From positions 1 through 58,011 of the forward strand of contig NZ_JAPIVK010000024.1 of NCBI RefSeq assembly GCF_026183675.1: a stretch of DNA of 58,011 nucleotides. Reading direction: 5' to 3'. The position numbers and the translations under genes were made by a program. Source of the DNA: Microbulbifer halophilus (GTDB lineage Bacteria > Pseudomonadota > Gammaproteobacteria > Pseudomonadales > Cellvibrionaceae). How positions within the stretch are numbered: the stretch's first letter is position 1; each line of letters begins with the position of its first letter. This document shows, one piece after another, positions 33,158-42,448 of this stretch. The notes under the pieces were generated by a model, which worked only from the letters and a program-made list of their open reading frames with translations, did not search any database and had not been told where the DNA came from.

Positions 33158-33913
33158 CTACTCCGCCGCCCGGGCCTCCAGCTCGCGGAGGAATTCGCGG
33201 ATACGCCCGGCGTTGGCTCCCAGGTCGCCCCGCCCCACCCTGGAACTGGAACGGACATCCACCCTGGCGCCATCGCCCTCGGACCGCACCCGCACCACCA
33301 CATCGTCGCGCAGCCGCAACAGTGGCGTCCGGTCCACCGCCTCCAGATGGCCGGCCCCGGGATCCAGGGCCACAATCCGCCAGCTCAGCCCCCGCGCCAC
33401 TTCCGCCGCCAGTCCGGTGGCGCGCTCCACCGGCATCGCCAGCAGCAGAGGGCGGATGTCGTTGTACATACGGGTGCCGCGCTGCTGTCGGGCCACCGCT
33501 TCACCGGCATACTCGGCACTGTTATCGCCCTTTTCCCGCAGGGACAGTGCCGCCCGGTACGGCGGCGGATTATCGAGGTCGGTACTGATATCGCTGATCG
33601 GCGGCGCGTCCAGGTTGGCCTGGCCCACGGTCAGCAGCGGCACCGCCACCGGCACCAGGCCCAGTACCGCGGCCCAAAGCGCGGCGCTGCGGGCGCCGGC
33701 GTGGCGTTTCACCAGCCCCCAGATAAACACCGCCATGCCCAACAGGGCCATACCGAGCATCGCCAGCCCCGCGACCCGAAACACCTGGAACACCGCCCCG
33801 AAAGCTACCAGTTCCAGGCGCAGCGCCAGCGCCGCACAGAAGATAAGCGCCAGCAGCAACCACTGCGCCCGCACCAGCCAGCGGCTCCAGTGCCCGGCCC
33901 CGCCTCGCATCAT
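33158..33913 (-). CDS. DUF1499-domain membrane protein
   Basis: The 251-aa protein has three to four N-terminal membrane helices (within about 12-95) and a C-terminal DUF1499 domain. The blocks [17 protein letters not shown] and [20 protein letters not shown] are characteristic. The molecular function is unknown. The start codon overlaps the msrB stop (ATGATG), so it is coupled to msrB. Confidence 0.88.
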   Translation of the reverse strand: MMRGGAGHWSRWLVRAQWLLLALIFCAALALRLELVAFGAVFQVFRVAGLAMLGMALLGMAVFIWGLVKRHAGARSAALWAAVLGLVPVAVPLLTVGQANLDAPPISDISTDLDNPPPYRAALSLREKGDNSAEYAGEAVARQQRGTRMYNDIRPLLLAMPVERATGLAAEVARGLSWRIVALDPGAGHLEAVDRTPLLRLRDDVVVRVRSEGDGARVDVRSSSRVGRGDLGANAGRIREFLRELEARAAE

Positions 33914-34320
33914 TGTCCTCCCCGATCGCCCTCTTCCGGGTCCAGCTTTACGGAAAGTGAATTAACACAGTAGCGCAATCCCGTTTCCGTGGGGCCGTCG
34001 GGGAAAACGTGCCCCAGGTGGCTGCCGCAGTTGGCACAGAGGATCTCGGTACGCCGCATCCCCAGGCTGTCGTCCGGCCGTTCCTCCACCGCGCCCTCGC
34101 GCGCCACGGTGTCGAAACTGGGCCAGCCGCAGCCGGCATCGAATTTGGAATCGGACTGGAACAACACTTCCCCGCAGCAGCGGCAGCGGTAACTGCCGTC
34201 CTCGAACACATCCCAGTACTCGCCGCTGAACGGACGCTCAGTGCCTGCCTCCCGGCATACGTGGAATTCCTCGGGAGTCAGCCTGTCGCGCCAGTAGTTA
34301 TCGTCTTGCTCTTTTGACAT
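33910..34320 (-). CDS. msrB: Peptide-methionine (R)-S-oxide reductase MsrB
   Basis: MsrB reduces methionine-R-sulfoxide in proteins. The 136-aa cytoplasmic protein has two zinc CxxC pairs (Cys46/49 and Cys95/98), the [10 protein letters not shown] block and the catalytic Cys118 in RYCVNS. The ATG at 34320 was chosen by family length. It is divergent from alaA. Confidence 0.96.
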   Translation of the reverse strand: MSKEQDDNYWRDRLTPEEFHVCREAGTERPFSGEYWDVFEDGSYRCRCCGEVLFQSDSKFDAGCGWPSFDTVAREGAVEERPDDSLGMRRTEILCANCGSHLGHVFPDGPTETGLRYCVNSLSVKLDPEEGDRGGQ

Positions 34321-34397
34321 ACTCTTCCTCTTTGATTGAAACGCCACCCCACGCCCGCGGGGGCTGGCCCTGCAGGTTGTGCCCCGGGATTTACACC

Positions 34398-35612
34398 ATG
34401 AAGGACATTCTCAAATCGGACAAACTCCACGGCGTCTGCTACGAAATCCGCGGCCCGGTCATGGAACAGGCTGCGCGCATGGAAGAGGAAGGCCACCGGA
34501 TTCTCAAGCTGAATATCGGCAACCCCGCCCCCTTCGGTTTCGATGCCCCCGACGAAATCATCCAGGATGTCATTCACAACCTGGCCCACGCCCAGGGTTA
34601 TGTAGAATCCAAGGGCCTGTTCGCCGCGCGCAAGGCCATTATGCAAGAGTGCCAGACACTGGGCATTCCCGAGGTGGATATCGACGATATCTACCTCGGC
34701 AACGGCGTCTCCGAGCTGATCGCCATGGCCACCCAGGCGCTGCTGAACACCGGCGACGAAGTGCTGCTGCCGATGCCCAACTACCCCCTGTGGACCGCGG
34801 CCACCAACCTCACCGGCGGCAACCCGGTGATGTACCGCTGCGACGAGGGCGCCGGCTGGCTGCCGGATATCGACGATATCAAGGCCAAAATCACCCCGCG
34901 AACCCGCGGTATCGTGGTGATCAACCCCAACAACCCCACCGGCGCCGTCTACCCGCGCGCGCTGCTGGAAGAGATTGTGGAAGTGGCGCGCCAGCACGAC
35001 CTGGTGATCTTCGCCGACGAAATCTACAGCAAGATCCTCTATGACGACGCCGAGTTCACCCCCCTGGCAAAGCTCGCCGAAGACGTGCTCTGCCTGAGCT
35101 TCAACGGCCTGTCGAAATCCTACCGGCTGGCCGGCTTCCGCTCCGGCTGGATGACCGTCACCGGCGCCAAGCAACGTGCGAAAGGCTTTATCGAGGGGAT
35201 GGAAATCCTCTCGTCGATGCGCCTGTGCGGCAATGTACCGGGTATGTTCGCGGTGCAGACGGCGCTGGGCGGCTACCAGAGCATCAACGACCTGGTGCTC
35301 CCCGGCGGGCGCCTGCGCCAGCAGCGCGACCTGGCCTACGAAATGCTGAACGATATTCCCGGTGTCAGCTGTGTCAAACCCCAGGGTGCCATCTACCTGT
35401 TCCCGAAACTGAACCTCGACCGCCACAGGATCGAGAGCGACGAACGGCTGGTGCTCGACTTTCTGCGCCGGGAAAAAATCCTGCTGGTGCACGGCCGCGG
35501 CTTCCACTGGGACTCGCCCGACCACCTCCGCATCGTCTTCCTGCCGCGGGAAGATGACCTCTCCCACGCGATCGGCCGCCTGGGACACTTCCTGGAACGC
35601 TACACACAATAA
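34398..35612 (+). CDS. alaA: Alanine aminotransferase AlaA (class I/II)
   Basis: AlaA transfers an amino group from glutamate to pyruvate using pyridoxal phosphate. The 404-aa length equals that of E. coli AlaA. The PLP-lysine is in [15 protein letters not shown]. Substrate and cofactor blocks [11 protein letters not shown] and [13 protein letters not shown] are present. The ATG at 34398 gives the family N-terminus. It is followed by a small gene 12 nt downstream. Confidence 0.94.
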   Translation: MKDILKSDKLHGVCYEIRGPVMEQAARMEEEGHRILKLNIGNPAPFGFDAPDEIIQDVIHNLAHAQGYVESKGLFAARKAIMQECQTLGIPEVDIDDIYLGNGVSELIAMATQALLNTGDEVLLPMPNYPLWTAATNLTGGNPVMYRCDEGAGWLPDIDDIKAKITPRTRGIVVINPNNPTGAVYPRALLEEIVEVARQHDLVIFADEIYSKILYDDAEFTPLAKLAEDVLCLSFNGLSKSYRLAGFRSGWMTVTGAKQRAKGFIEGMEILSSMRLCGNVPGMFAVQTALGGYQSINDLVLPGGRLRQQRDLAYEMLNDIPGVSCVKPQGAIYLFPKLNLDRHRIESDERLVLDFLRREKILLVHGRGFHWDSPDHLRIVFLPREDDLSHAIGRLGHFLERYTQ

Positions 35613-35624
35613 AAAGCAGTACCC

Positions 35625-36023
35625 ATGCTCGACGACCTGCATATTCACGACTTCTACCGCGACGCCGGCAGGACCCTGCTGGCCTTATTCAACCAGTTCC
35701 CGGCGCCGGCGACCGTCTACGTCGAGGATATCGCCGGCCCGGACACCCCGGACGAATTCGGCCTGCACTCCCCCCGCCACCTCGCCTGCCTGGGCGCGAT
35801 GACCTGGCTGAAGCAGTGTGGTTATATCCACTTCACCCAACAGGTACGCCAGGAAGCCGTGGAAGAAGCGGCACTCAGCCACCGCAGTTTTCTGCTGCTG
35901 ATCACAAGGGACAAATCCGGCGAGAGCAATGCCGAACTGCTGGACGACGCCGTACGCGGCGGCTCGTCACCGCAGTTGCAGGGATTGATGGAGCGGTTGA
36001 TGCGGGAATTTGCGGCGCTGTAG
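35625..36023 (+). CDS. Conserved hypothetical protein downstream of alaA
   Basis: The 132-aa soluble protein has no recognised domain. It begins MLDDLHIHDFYRDAGRTLLA. Mixed helix/strand composition (FPAPATVYVEDIAG, then helices) suggests a small winged-helix-like fold, but this is a guess. It starts 12 nt after the alaA stop, so it is probably co-transcribed. Confidence 0.7.
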   Translation: MLDDLHIHDFYRDAGRTLLALFNQFPAPATVYVEDIAGPDTPDEFGLHSPRHLACLGAMTWLKQCGYIHFTQQVRQEAVEEAALSHRSFLLLITRDKSGESNAELLDDAVRGGSSPQLQGLMERLMREFAAL

Positions 36024-36024
36024 C

Positions 36025-36135
36025 GCCTCTCTCCCATCGGGACAAATCCGTCGGGAACGGATTTGGGCAGCTTTAGCTGGCCGAAGGCCGTGCGCCAGGG
36101 ACGGCGCACGCCAGTGGGGCCGGGGGAGAGGGCAG
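36025..36135. repeat. REP-like repeat carrying a two-hairpin insertion
   Basis: Outer REP halves (CCTCTCTCCC and GGGGGAGAGGG) enclose about 80 bp with two perfect hairpins: CAAATCCGT/ACGGATTTG and GTGCGCC/GGCGCAC. Other REP copies in the window lack this middle part. It lies between convergent genes. Confidence 0.6.
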
Positions 36136-36170
36136 CCGGAGCGGCCACTTCAACCAAACCGCCCCTACCC

Positions 36171-36620
36171 CTACCGCGAATACCGCAACGCCACCTGCAA
36201 CCGCCGCCAGTCATCCCGATCCATACAGTCCCGCGCCAACACCAGCCGCAGCCGCAGCCCGTCCAGATCCCGCCCGTTGATCACCAGCAGCCAGCGCCAC
36301 AACACCAGTTCTCCGCAAAACTCGAACTCCCGCTCCACCCCGTCATCGCCGCGCCAGAACCAGCGCCGCTCGCGGGTACCGAGCAGCCCGCGCATCGAGC
36401 GCAGGCGCCGCCACTCCCACCAGCCGTAGAGCAAAACCAGCCCCACCACCGGCCACAACAACAGCGGCTGCAGCCGACACCACCACAGCAATGCCAGCGC
36501 CTGCAGGACAATCAGACAGAGAAGAACGGACAGAAGGCGGGACGGCGCCACGGCACAACCGAGCCGGGCGCTGCGCTCGAGGTATCGGGGATAGCTACTT
36601 CTGGAGGCCGGTATTGTCAC
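36171..36620 (-). CDS. YgfX/CptA-family membrane protein
   Basis: The 149-aa protein has two adjacent membrane helices (about 28-67) followed by a short Trp/Arg-rich cytoplasmic domain. This is the layout of YgfX (also called CptA), which interacts with cytoskeletal proteins or acts with SdhE. It overlaps the end of sdhE by 26 nt, the classic sdhE-ygfX arrangement. Confidence 0.82.
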   Translation of the reverse strand: MTIPASRSSYPRYLERSARLGCAVAPSRLLSVLLCLIVLQALALLWWCRLQPLLLWPVVGLVLLYGWWEWRRLRSMRGLLGTRERRWFWRGDDGVEREFEFCGELVLWRWLLVINGRDLDGLRLRLVLARDCMDRDDWRRLQVALRYSR

Positions 36621-36840
36621 GAATAATCTGCACGATCCGCTTCAGCTCCGGGTCTTCCGGGTCGGTGCGGCGCAGAAACCAGGCGAACAGATCCTGATCC
36701 TGCTCCTCCAGTAGTTTCTGGTAGCGCCGCTGATCCTCCGGCTCCAGTGTCTCGTAGACATTCTCCAGAAACGGTAACAGCACCAGATCCAGCTCCAGCA
36801 TACCGCGGCGGCTGCCCCAAAAAAGGCGATTGCGATCCAT
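36595..36840 (-). CDS. sdhE: SdhE FAD assembly factor (YgfY/CptB)
   Basis: SdhE promotes covalent attachment of FAD to succinate dehydrogenase. The 81-aa protein has the diagnostic RGMLELD motif (residues 12-18) and the helical block QRRYQKLLEEQDQDLFAWF. Length is normal. It is coupled to ygfX and divergent from ygfZ, as in many gammaproteobacteria. Confidence 0.95.
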   Translation of the reverse strand: MDRNRLFWGSRRGMLELDLVLLPFLENVYETLEPEDQRRYQKLLEEQDQDLFAWFLRRTDPEDPELKRIVQIIRDNTGLQK

Positions 36841-36994
36841 ACTCCAAATCCCGGTTGACCGGCGCCGACCGGGATTGCGCCGGCGCCTTCAAATTGCGCG
36901 CAGTATAACCGCCGGCCCGGTGCGGTGCACAGCTTGAAAAACTGCCGACAACCCCCAAATCATGCCATTCACGCAACCGGAATCTGGAAGGACC

Positions 36995-38038
36995 ATGGAT
37001 CAACAGCAGTGGCAGCATTTTCTCACCGCCGAAGGGGCCATCTGGGAAGACAACCGGGCGCACTTCCCCCCCGTTGAATCGGCCACCGACGACGACCTGC
37101 AACTGATCGACCTGAGCCCGCTGGGTGCCGTCTCCGCGGCCGGCCCGGACAGCCAGAAGTTCCTGCAGGGCCAGCTCACCTGCGACCTGGTCACCCTGCC
37201 CGACGGCAGCGCCACCCCCGGTGCCCACTGCAACCCCAAGGGCCGCGCCATCAGCGCCTTCAGCGCACTCAAACTCTCTACCGAGCAGATATTCCTGCGC
37301 CTGCCCCGCGACCTCGTCCCCATCGCCCGGGACGCACTGGCCAAATACGCCGTCTTCTTCAAATCCGAACTGGAAGATATCGGCGACCGGTACCGCTGGC
37401 TCGGCCTGCAGGGCAAGGCCGCGACGGAGCGGGCCGCAGAATTACTCGAGCTGGACGGCCTCACCACCGGCCAGGTACAGCAATTCGACTGCAACGGCGA
37501 AGCCGCCTTCGCCGAGACGCTGAGCGAACAACAGCTAGCGCTGCTGGTACCGGCGCAATCCGCCGCCGACCTGTGGCAGCGCCTCGCACAGCAGGCCACG
37601 CCCGCCGGCTACGACCACTGGCAGCAACGGCAGATCGAAGCCGGCATCCCGCAACTCCACGGCGCCGCCAGCGAACTCTTCATCCCGCAGATGCTCAACC
37701 TGCACCTGCTCGGCGGCGTCAGCTTCAAGAAAGGCTGCTACACCGGCCAGGAAGTGGTCGCCCGCATGCAATACCGCGGGGCCGCCAAGCGCCGGCTGTA
37801 CCGGGCCCGCTGCGCATCCGGCGAACTGCCGGAAACGGGCTCGGATATCGCTGGGGAAAACGGCAAAAGCATCGGCAACTTGGTGAACGCCTGCCGCAGC
37901 GAGCACGGCATCGAGCTACTGGCCGTGCTGACCATTACCAAGGTGGCCGCCGGTGAAACCCTGACGCTGGCGGACGGGCGCAAACTGGAGCTACAGGAAC
38001 TGCCCTACGATGTGGAGGCGGATCCGCTGGCGGATTGA
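36995..38038 (+). CDS. ygfZ: YgfZ folate-binding protein (Fe-S cluster assembly/repair)
   Basis: YgfZ uses tetrahydrofolate to support synthesis or repair of some Fe-S enzymes. The 347-aa protein has the GcvT-like fold and the signature KGCYTGQE (residues 246-253), whose Cys is essential. The ATG at 36995 has AAGGA 6 nt upstream. It is divergent from sdhE. Confidence 0.95.
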   Translation: MDQQQWQHFLTAEGAIWEDNRAHFPPVESATDDDLQLIDLSPLGAVSAAGPDSQKFLQGQLTCDLVTLPDGSATPGAHCNPKGRAISAFSALKLSTEQIFLRLPRDLVPIARDALAKYAVFFKSELEDIGDRYRWLGLQGKAATERAAELLELDGLTTGQVQQFDCNGEAAFAETLSEQQLALLVPAQSAADLWQRLAQQATPAGYDHWQQRQIEAGIPQLHGAASELFIPQMLNLHLLGGVSFKKGCYTGQEVVARMQYRGAAKRRLYRARCASGELPETGSDIAGENGKSIGNLVNACRSEHGIELLAVLTITKVAAGETLTLADGRKLELQELPYDVEADPLAD

Positions 38039-38105
38039 CAGACACCGCCAGCTTTTTGAAGATGGGAAGCTCCTTACCCCATAACAATACGTCGGGACAC
38101 TTGAA

Positions 38106-38633
38106 ATGCGCACAAAAGGACTTGCAGCTCTCTTGACTTGCGTGGCGCTCGCATGCGCCGCCTGCCAAGGCAACAAACCGGACACCAGCGAACCTTCTGT
38201 CGAAGCCAGCAGCCCTTCCCGACTGATCCTCCAGGGCAAGGTATCCCTCCCCTTACCCCCTGCCTACGACGAAATCCGGCCGAGCAATACGGTAATCATC
38301 GTTACCAATGGAGACTCGAGTATCGGCTACCGGACTATCGACAAAGAAGAGCTGAAGTTTATTGGCTCTGACAAAGAGCCATACGATTTTTTCAGCAGCG
38401 CCTTTGACAACCCCAAAAGCCAGGAAGAAACGGCTTTTATCGAAGGACTGGGGGAAGTAGAAAGCATTAAATACAAGGTGAGCAACAAGCTAGACTTCCA
38501 CCTCCTCCGTCTGCAGGAAAGCGAAAAGGCCTACATAACCTCGCCCGCCCTGGACTTTGCGGTGGAAGTTACCGCAAAGCCGGGACACAAAAACTATCTG
38601 GCCGAGATCACAGAAGAAACCCACATAGAATAA
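38106..38633 (+). CDS. Putative lipoprotein of unknown function
   Basis: The 175-aa protein begins MRTKGLAALLTCVALACAAC, a signal peptide with a possible lipobox Cys at residue 20. The mature part is Ser-rich, then a mixed alpha/beta domain without a recognised family. Composition is more AT-rich than ygfZ. It is followed 12 nt later by a small gene with an RBS (AAAAGGAG). The pair sits at the border of the defence island. Confidence 0.7.
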   Translation: MRTKGLAALLTCVALACAACQGNKPDTSEPSVEASSPSRLILQGKVSLPLPPAYDEIRPSNTVIIVTNGDSSIGYRTIDKEELKFIGSDKEPYDFFSSAFDNPKSQEETAFIEGLGEVESIKYKVSNKLDFHLLRLQESEKAYITSPALDFAVEVTAKPGHKNYLAEITEETHIE

Positions 38634-38645
38634 AAGGAGTTATTC

Positions 38646-38972
38646 ATGGACCCCATCACGGAAGCGGAAAAGTCAGAGTTCCGAGAGTTACTGGCAGTGA
38701 TTTTCGGCGACCAGGCACTCCAATGGAACATCAATATCAAGGTCCTGGAGCTTTTCGGGCAGTTGATGCAATCCAGTGAGAGCTGCAGCCGGTATATGGA
38801 TCTGGTTCCACGGCCCTTCGTAGCCGGCAGCGTCATCCAGTGGGCCAAGAAACAGGCCCGGAGTGCCATTATCCGCCACCTCAAGAATGGCGGAGAACAC
38901 TATTTGATTTGCCTTCGCGCCGCGGGCCTCGGGCGCAAGACAGAGTTTCATATGGCATCGCAGGGGTTATAA
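38646..38972 (+). CDS. Small protein of unknown function
   Basis: The 108-aa soluble protein starts MDPITEAEKSEFRELLAVIF and has an RBS 8 nt upstream. Mostly helical. It is likely co-transcribed with the lipoprotein gene. No family is recognised. The hydrophobic segment AAGLGRKTEF near the end is not a membrane helix. Confidence 0.65.
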   Translation: MDPITEAEKSEFRELLAVIFGDQALQWNINIKVLELFGQLMQSSESCSRYMDLVPRPFVAGSVIQWAKKQARSAIIRHLKNGGEHYLICLRAAGLGRKTEFHMASQGL

Positions 38973-39010
38973 ACAGCATCTGTTAGATAGTGACTATTGG
39001 TTTAAGGAAC

Positions 39011-39045
39011 CCTCGATAGCTATACGCATGGTACAACTATCGAGG
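39011..39045. other. Long hairpin between convergent genes at the island edge
   Basis: Nine-bp arms CCTCGATAG and CTATCGAGG are separated by 17 nt. There is no T-run, so it is a weak candidate terminator. It could mark the island junction. Confidence 0.45.
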
Positions 39046-39075
39046 AAAACTTAAACTTGACGTCAGGACTCACTC

Positions 39076-40554
39076 TTACAACTGCCCCAAAACCTCGCGA
39101 AAGCTATTAAGCCCCGCTTCCAGGTTCTCAATAATCTCCTCGGCCAGATCATTCGGTTCCGGCAAGCTGTCGAGGTCCGTCAGGCTCTTGTCCTTCAACC
39201 AGAAAACATCCAGGCTCGCCTTGTCGCGGGCGATCAACTCCTCGTAGGTGAAGCTGCGCCAGCGCCCATCGGGCTTTTTCTCTGGGTGCCAGGTGGCTCT
39301 GCGCCGGTTGCGGTTCTCGGGCTTGTAGCATTTGATGAAATCCTGCAAGTGCTCAAAGCGCAGCGGCTTTTTCTTCAGAGTGTGGTGAACATTGGTGCGG
39401 TAGTCGTAAAACCATACCTTCTTCGTCCACGGTTTGGGGCTGGCTTCGCGGTTATCGAAAAACAGCACATTGGCCTTGACCCCATGGGCATAGAAGATAC
39501 CCGTGGGCAGGCGCAGGATGGTGTGCAGGTCGGTGGTTTCCAGCAACTTACGGCGAACGGTCTCACCGGCGCCGCCCTCGAACAGCACATTGTCCGGCAC
39601 CACCACCGCGGCCCTGCCGGTGGTTTTCAGCATCGAGCGGATATGCTGCACGAAGTTGAGCTGCTTGTTTGAAGTGGTCGCCCAGAAGTCCTGACGGTTG
39701 TAGGTGAGATCGTCGGTTTCCTGCTCGCCTTCCTCATTGGTAAAGCTCATGGAACTCTTCTTGCCGAACGGCGGGTTGGCCAGCACATAGTCCACCGTAT
39801 TGGATGGCGGCGCCACCAGGGCATCGTTGGGCGACACCGCGCCTTCGCCGTCGATCTCGCCGATGTTGTGCAGGAACATATTCATCAGGCAAAGGCGGCG
39901 AGTATTGGCGACAATCTCGTTGCCGGCAAAAGTGTCGTGCTTGAGAAAGGCTTTCTGCTTCTTGTCCAGCTTGTGGTTTTCCACCAGGAAATCATAGGCC
40001 GCCAGGAAGAAACCGCCGGTGCCGCAGGCCGGGTCGACAATGGTCTTGCCCGGCTCCGGGCGCACGCATTCCACCATGGCCCGGATCAGGGCGCGGGGCG
40101 TAAAGTACTGCCCGGCACCGGATTTGGTATCCTCGGCATTGCGCTCCAACAACCCCTCGTAGATATCGCCTTTGACATCGGCCCCCATCACCAGCCACTG
40201 GGTGCTGTCGATCATCTCGATCAGCCTTGAGAGCTTGGCCGGATCCTGTATCTTGTTCTGGGCCTTGGTGAACACCTGCCCCAGCAGCCCTTTCTTTTTG
40301 CCCAGCGCCATCAGCAACTCGACGTAATGCACCTCCAGCTCGGCGCCTTTCTTGTTCTTCAGGGTTGTCCAGGCGTACTTCTTGGGGATACCCACCTGCC
40401 GCTTGTAGGGCGGTTTGGCGTACTCATCCGCCATCTTCAGGAAGATCAGGTAGCTGAGCCGCTCCAGATAGTCTCCATAGCCCACACCATCGTCACGCAG
40501 GGTGGTACAGAAACTCCAGACTTTGGAAATGATCGGGGCACTTGCGGGGCTCAT
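39076..40554 (-). CDS. hsdM: Type I restriction-modification DNA methyltransferase (HsdM)
   Basis: HsdM methylates adenine at N6 using SAM in a complex with HsdS. The 492-aa protein has an N-terminal helical domain (RLSYLIFLKMADE), SAM motif DPACGTGGF (174-182) and catalytic NPPF (260-263). The family needs an HsdS subunit for target recognition, but none is present in this cluster. The gene is 12 nt after abiEii and is the last gene of the island. Confidence 0.95.
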   Translation of the reverse strand: MSPASAPIISKVWSFCTTLRDDGVGYGDYLERLSYLIFLKMADEYAKPPYKRQVGIPKKYAWTTLKNKKGAELEVHYVELLMALGKKKGLLGQVFTKAQNKIQDPAKLSRLIEMIDSTQWLVMGADVKGDIYEGLLERNAEDTKSGAGQYFTPRALIRAMVECVRPEPGKTIVDPACGTGGFFLAAYDFLVENHKLDKKQKAFLKHDTFAGNEIVANTRRLCLMNMFLHNIGEIDGEGAVSPNDALVAPPSNTVDYVLANPPFGKKSSMSFTNEEGEQETDDLTYNRQDFWATTSNKQLNFVQHIRSMLKTTGRAAVVVPDNVLFEGGAGETVRRKLLETTDLHTILRLPTGIFYAHGVKANVLFFDNREASPKPWTKKVWFYDYRTNVHHTLKKKPLRFEHLQDFIKCYKPENRNRRRATWHPEKKPDGRWRSFTYEELIARDKASLDVFWLKDKSLTDLDSLPEPNDLAEEIIENLEAGLNSFREVLGQL

Positions 40555-40566
40555 TGTCTCTCCGGG

Positions 40567-41487
40567 TTATTCGGCAAAATTCAGTAGGGTTTTCAAGCGT
40601 TCCAATGACGTGGTGCGTTTCTCCACACTCATTCTTTGTATGTTTCTCAGCTTCCATTTCACGGCGGGCAGCATCTCCACGCCGGGAAGAGCCAACAGTG
40701 ACCAGTCGGGCGCGCATTCATAAACACTGCACAGAAAAGCTTTTTCTTCCCTGCGCATTCCATCAAGAATTTTCGAAAGCGCACTCACCGCCGCCTCATG
40801 CAACTCATGCAGAGTGACGTTACGGCGGGTCATACCGACGAACTCAGAGTCAAACAGGCTTTTCTGAAGACGCCAATTCGGCGCCAGAAGTTCTTCCATA
40901 GGGCGTCCATGGCTGATCAGGTAAATCAGAAATACCTTGCGCAGCGCATCATCAATGCCCTTGCTTTCCAGCAATAACATGACATCAAACCAGTCGCGTG
41001 GATGCTGACGATCCAACGCCGCGCAGAGTTTGCCCGCATACAAGTCCTCCATTGCCACCATGTTGATTTCGGCAAAACCAAATTCTTCTTCAACGGCTGG
41101 CGTGACAGGAACCACGGCTGGCTCCAATACCGTGCCACGTAGCACTGGCGACAGCTCCACTTTGACAGTAGCGTCACGGCTTGATGCCACAATCCTCAAA
41201 GCATCACTTTTTGCTTCGTAGTTGCGCAATACACGGATATCCGGCAATGCACCCTCCAGCGCGTCGGCCACCCGCCCCAGTGCCGCCCCGGTCTCCGCCA
41301 AAGCAGTTTCTCGGTCGTCTGCAGGCAGATAAACCAGATCAATATCCACTGACAGTCGAGGAAGATCACGCACAAACAAATTGATCGCAGTCCCGCCTTT
41401 CAAGGCAAAACAGTTTTCTCTGGAAACGAAAGGTAGGATTTGCAGCAGCAAGCGCACCTGCTTTCGCCACTCATTATGCCGATCCAT
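40567..41487 (-). CDS. AbiEii-type nucleotidyltransferase toxin
   Basis: The 306-aa protein has the AbiEii motifs KGGTAINLF (residues 30-38) and LSVDIDLVY with Asp48 and Asp50, which mark the nucleotidyltransferase active site, plus a later motif ALDRQHPRDWFDV. AbiE is a type IV toxin-antitoxin and abortive-infection system. The toxin transfers nucleotides, in known homologues to tRNA. The start overlaps the abiEi end by 14 nt. Confidence 0.92.
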   Translation of the reverse strand: MDRHNEWRKQVRLLLQILPFVSRENCFALKGGTAINLFVRDLPRLSVDIDLVYLPADDRETALAETGAALGRVADALEGALPDIRVLRNYEAKSDALRIVASSRDATVKVELSPVLRGTVLEPAVVPVTPAVEEEFGFAEINMVAMEDLYAGKLCAALDRQHPRDWFDVMLLLESKGIDDALRKVFLIYLISHGRPMEELLAPNWRLQKSLFDSEFVGMTRRNVTLHELHEAAVSALSKILDGMRREEKAFLCSVYECAPDWSLLALPGVEMLPAVKWKLRNIQRMSVEKRTTSLERLKTLLNFAE

Positions 41488-42250
41488 GCAACGACTCCGG
41501 CACAGTGATCAGATACGTTTTATCCAGCTTGCCGCCTGCTTCCACACTGCGCTTTCCCGCACCCAGGTCGTAGTCCGCCGCATTCAAATGCTTGCGCCAC
41601 GGATAGTCGTAACGGTCCGCAAAAAAGAAAAACAGCCGCTTCGCCAACACATGGCGGCAGACCCGCAGCAGGGCATCCAGCCGTCGGGGCGACAAGACAC
41701 TCAATCCCTGCATCAAATTGTCCGCATGCTCAAAACTGATACCATTTGGCACTTGAGCCAGCACCTCCAGCCAGGCCTGTTCAGGCGTTGCTAGCGCTTT
41801 GAGCCCATCCCACGGAAAATCAAATGTGCGGAAATGGTTTTCATTCTGCAGCCAGGCGTTGTCCCACAAACGCGCGGTACCATGCCAGACATAATTCTGC
41901 GATATCGCCATCCGGGCAAACCAAGCCGGCATTCGTAGTGGTGAATAAAGCTGTTCTCGCTTGTTGAAACTGGCATAGTGCGCGAGACCAGCTCGGGACA
42001 AAGCCGCTAATCCACCCACATAAACCGGCTCAGGCAGCTCCCGGTTTAGGGAAGCAACAACATCCCCCAAGTCCCACGGCTCATTTGCCAAGCGAGGATG
42101 TGATACCACACCACGAGCCAAGCTCACCAACTTGCCCGACTTCAGCGCATTGTCCAGTGTATGTACCGGCATCCCCTGATCCAGCAACCACTGGCGAGTG
42201 GCAAAGCCGACGGGCAAGTAGTCGTGTAGATCTTGGTGGTAGGAAAACAT
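41474..42250 (-). CDS. AbiEi-type antitoxin
   Basis: The 258-aa protein has an N-terminal winged-helix region (about 10-60, GFATRQWLLDQGMPVHTLDN) followed by the AbiEi domain with YVGGLAALSRAGL. AbiEi proteins repress their own promoter and prevent AbiEii activity. A perfect inverted repeat lies about 25 bp upstream. The gene overlaps abiEii. Confidence 0.9.
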   Translation of the reverse strand: MFSYHQDLHDYLPVGFATRQWLLDQGMPVHTLDNALKSGKLVSLARGVVSHPRLANEPWDLGDVVASLNRELPEPVYVGGLAALSRAGLAHYASFNKREQLYSPLRMPAWFARMAISQNYVWHGTARLWDNAWLQNENHFRTFDFPWDGLKALATPEQAWLEVLAQVPNGISFEHADNLMQGLSVLSPRRLDALLRVCRHVLAKRLFFFFADRYDYPWRKHLNAADYDLGAGKRSVEAGGKLDKTYLITVPESLHGSA

Positions 42251-42274
42251 GGATATAGTTTACTAAAGTTTAGC

Positions 42275-42297
42275 TTTACGGCTAAATGTGCCGTAAA
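42275..42297. promoter_or_regulatory. Inverted-repeat operator upstream of abiEi
   Basis: TTTACGGC-7 nt-GCCGTAAA is a perfect 8-bp inverted repeat in the abiEi leader. A further half-site GCCGTAAA occurs near 42363. AbiEi antitoxins of known systems bind such repeats to repress the operon. Confidence 0.65.
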
Positions 42298-42448
42298 ACC
42301 AATAATACCTAAACCAAGGAGGGGGCACAAGTTTACTTTCCGTCAAGTTCACGGCGCCTAATGCCGTAAAAATGACCTTAATTAAACCTCGCGTTTGATG
42401 ACGCCTCCTCCGAGAGCCAGATGAGTTAGCGGCAGCTTTTGGAATTCC

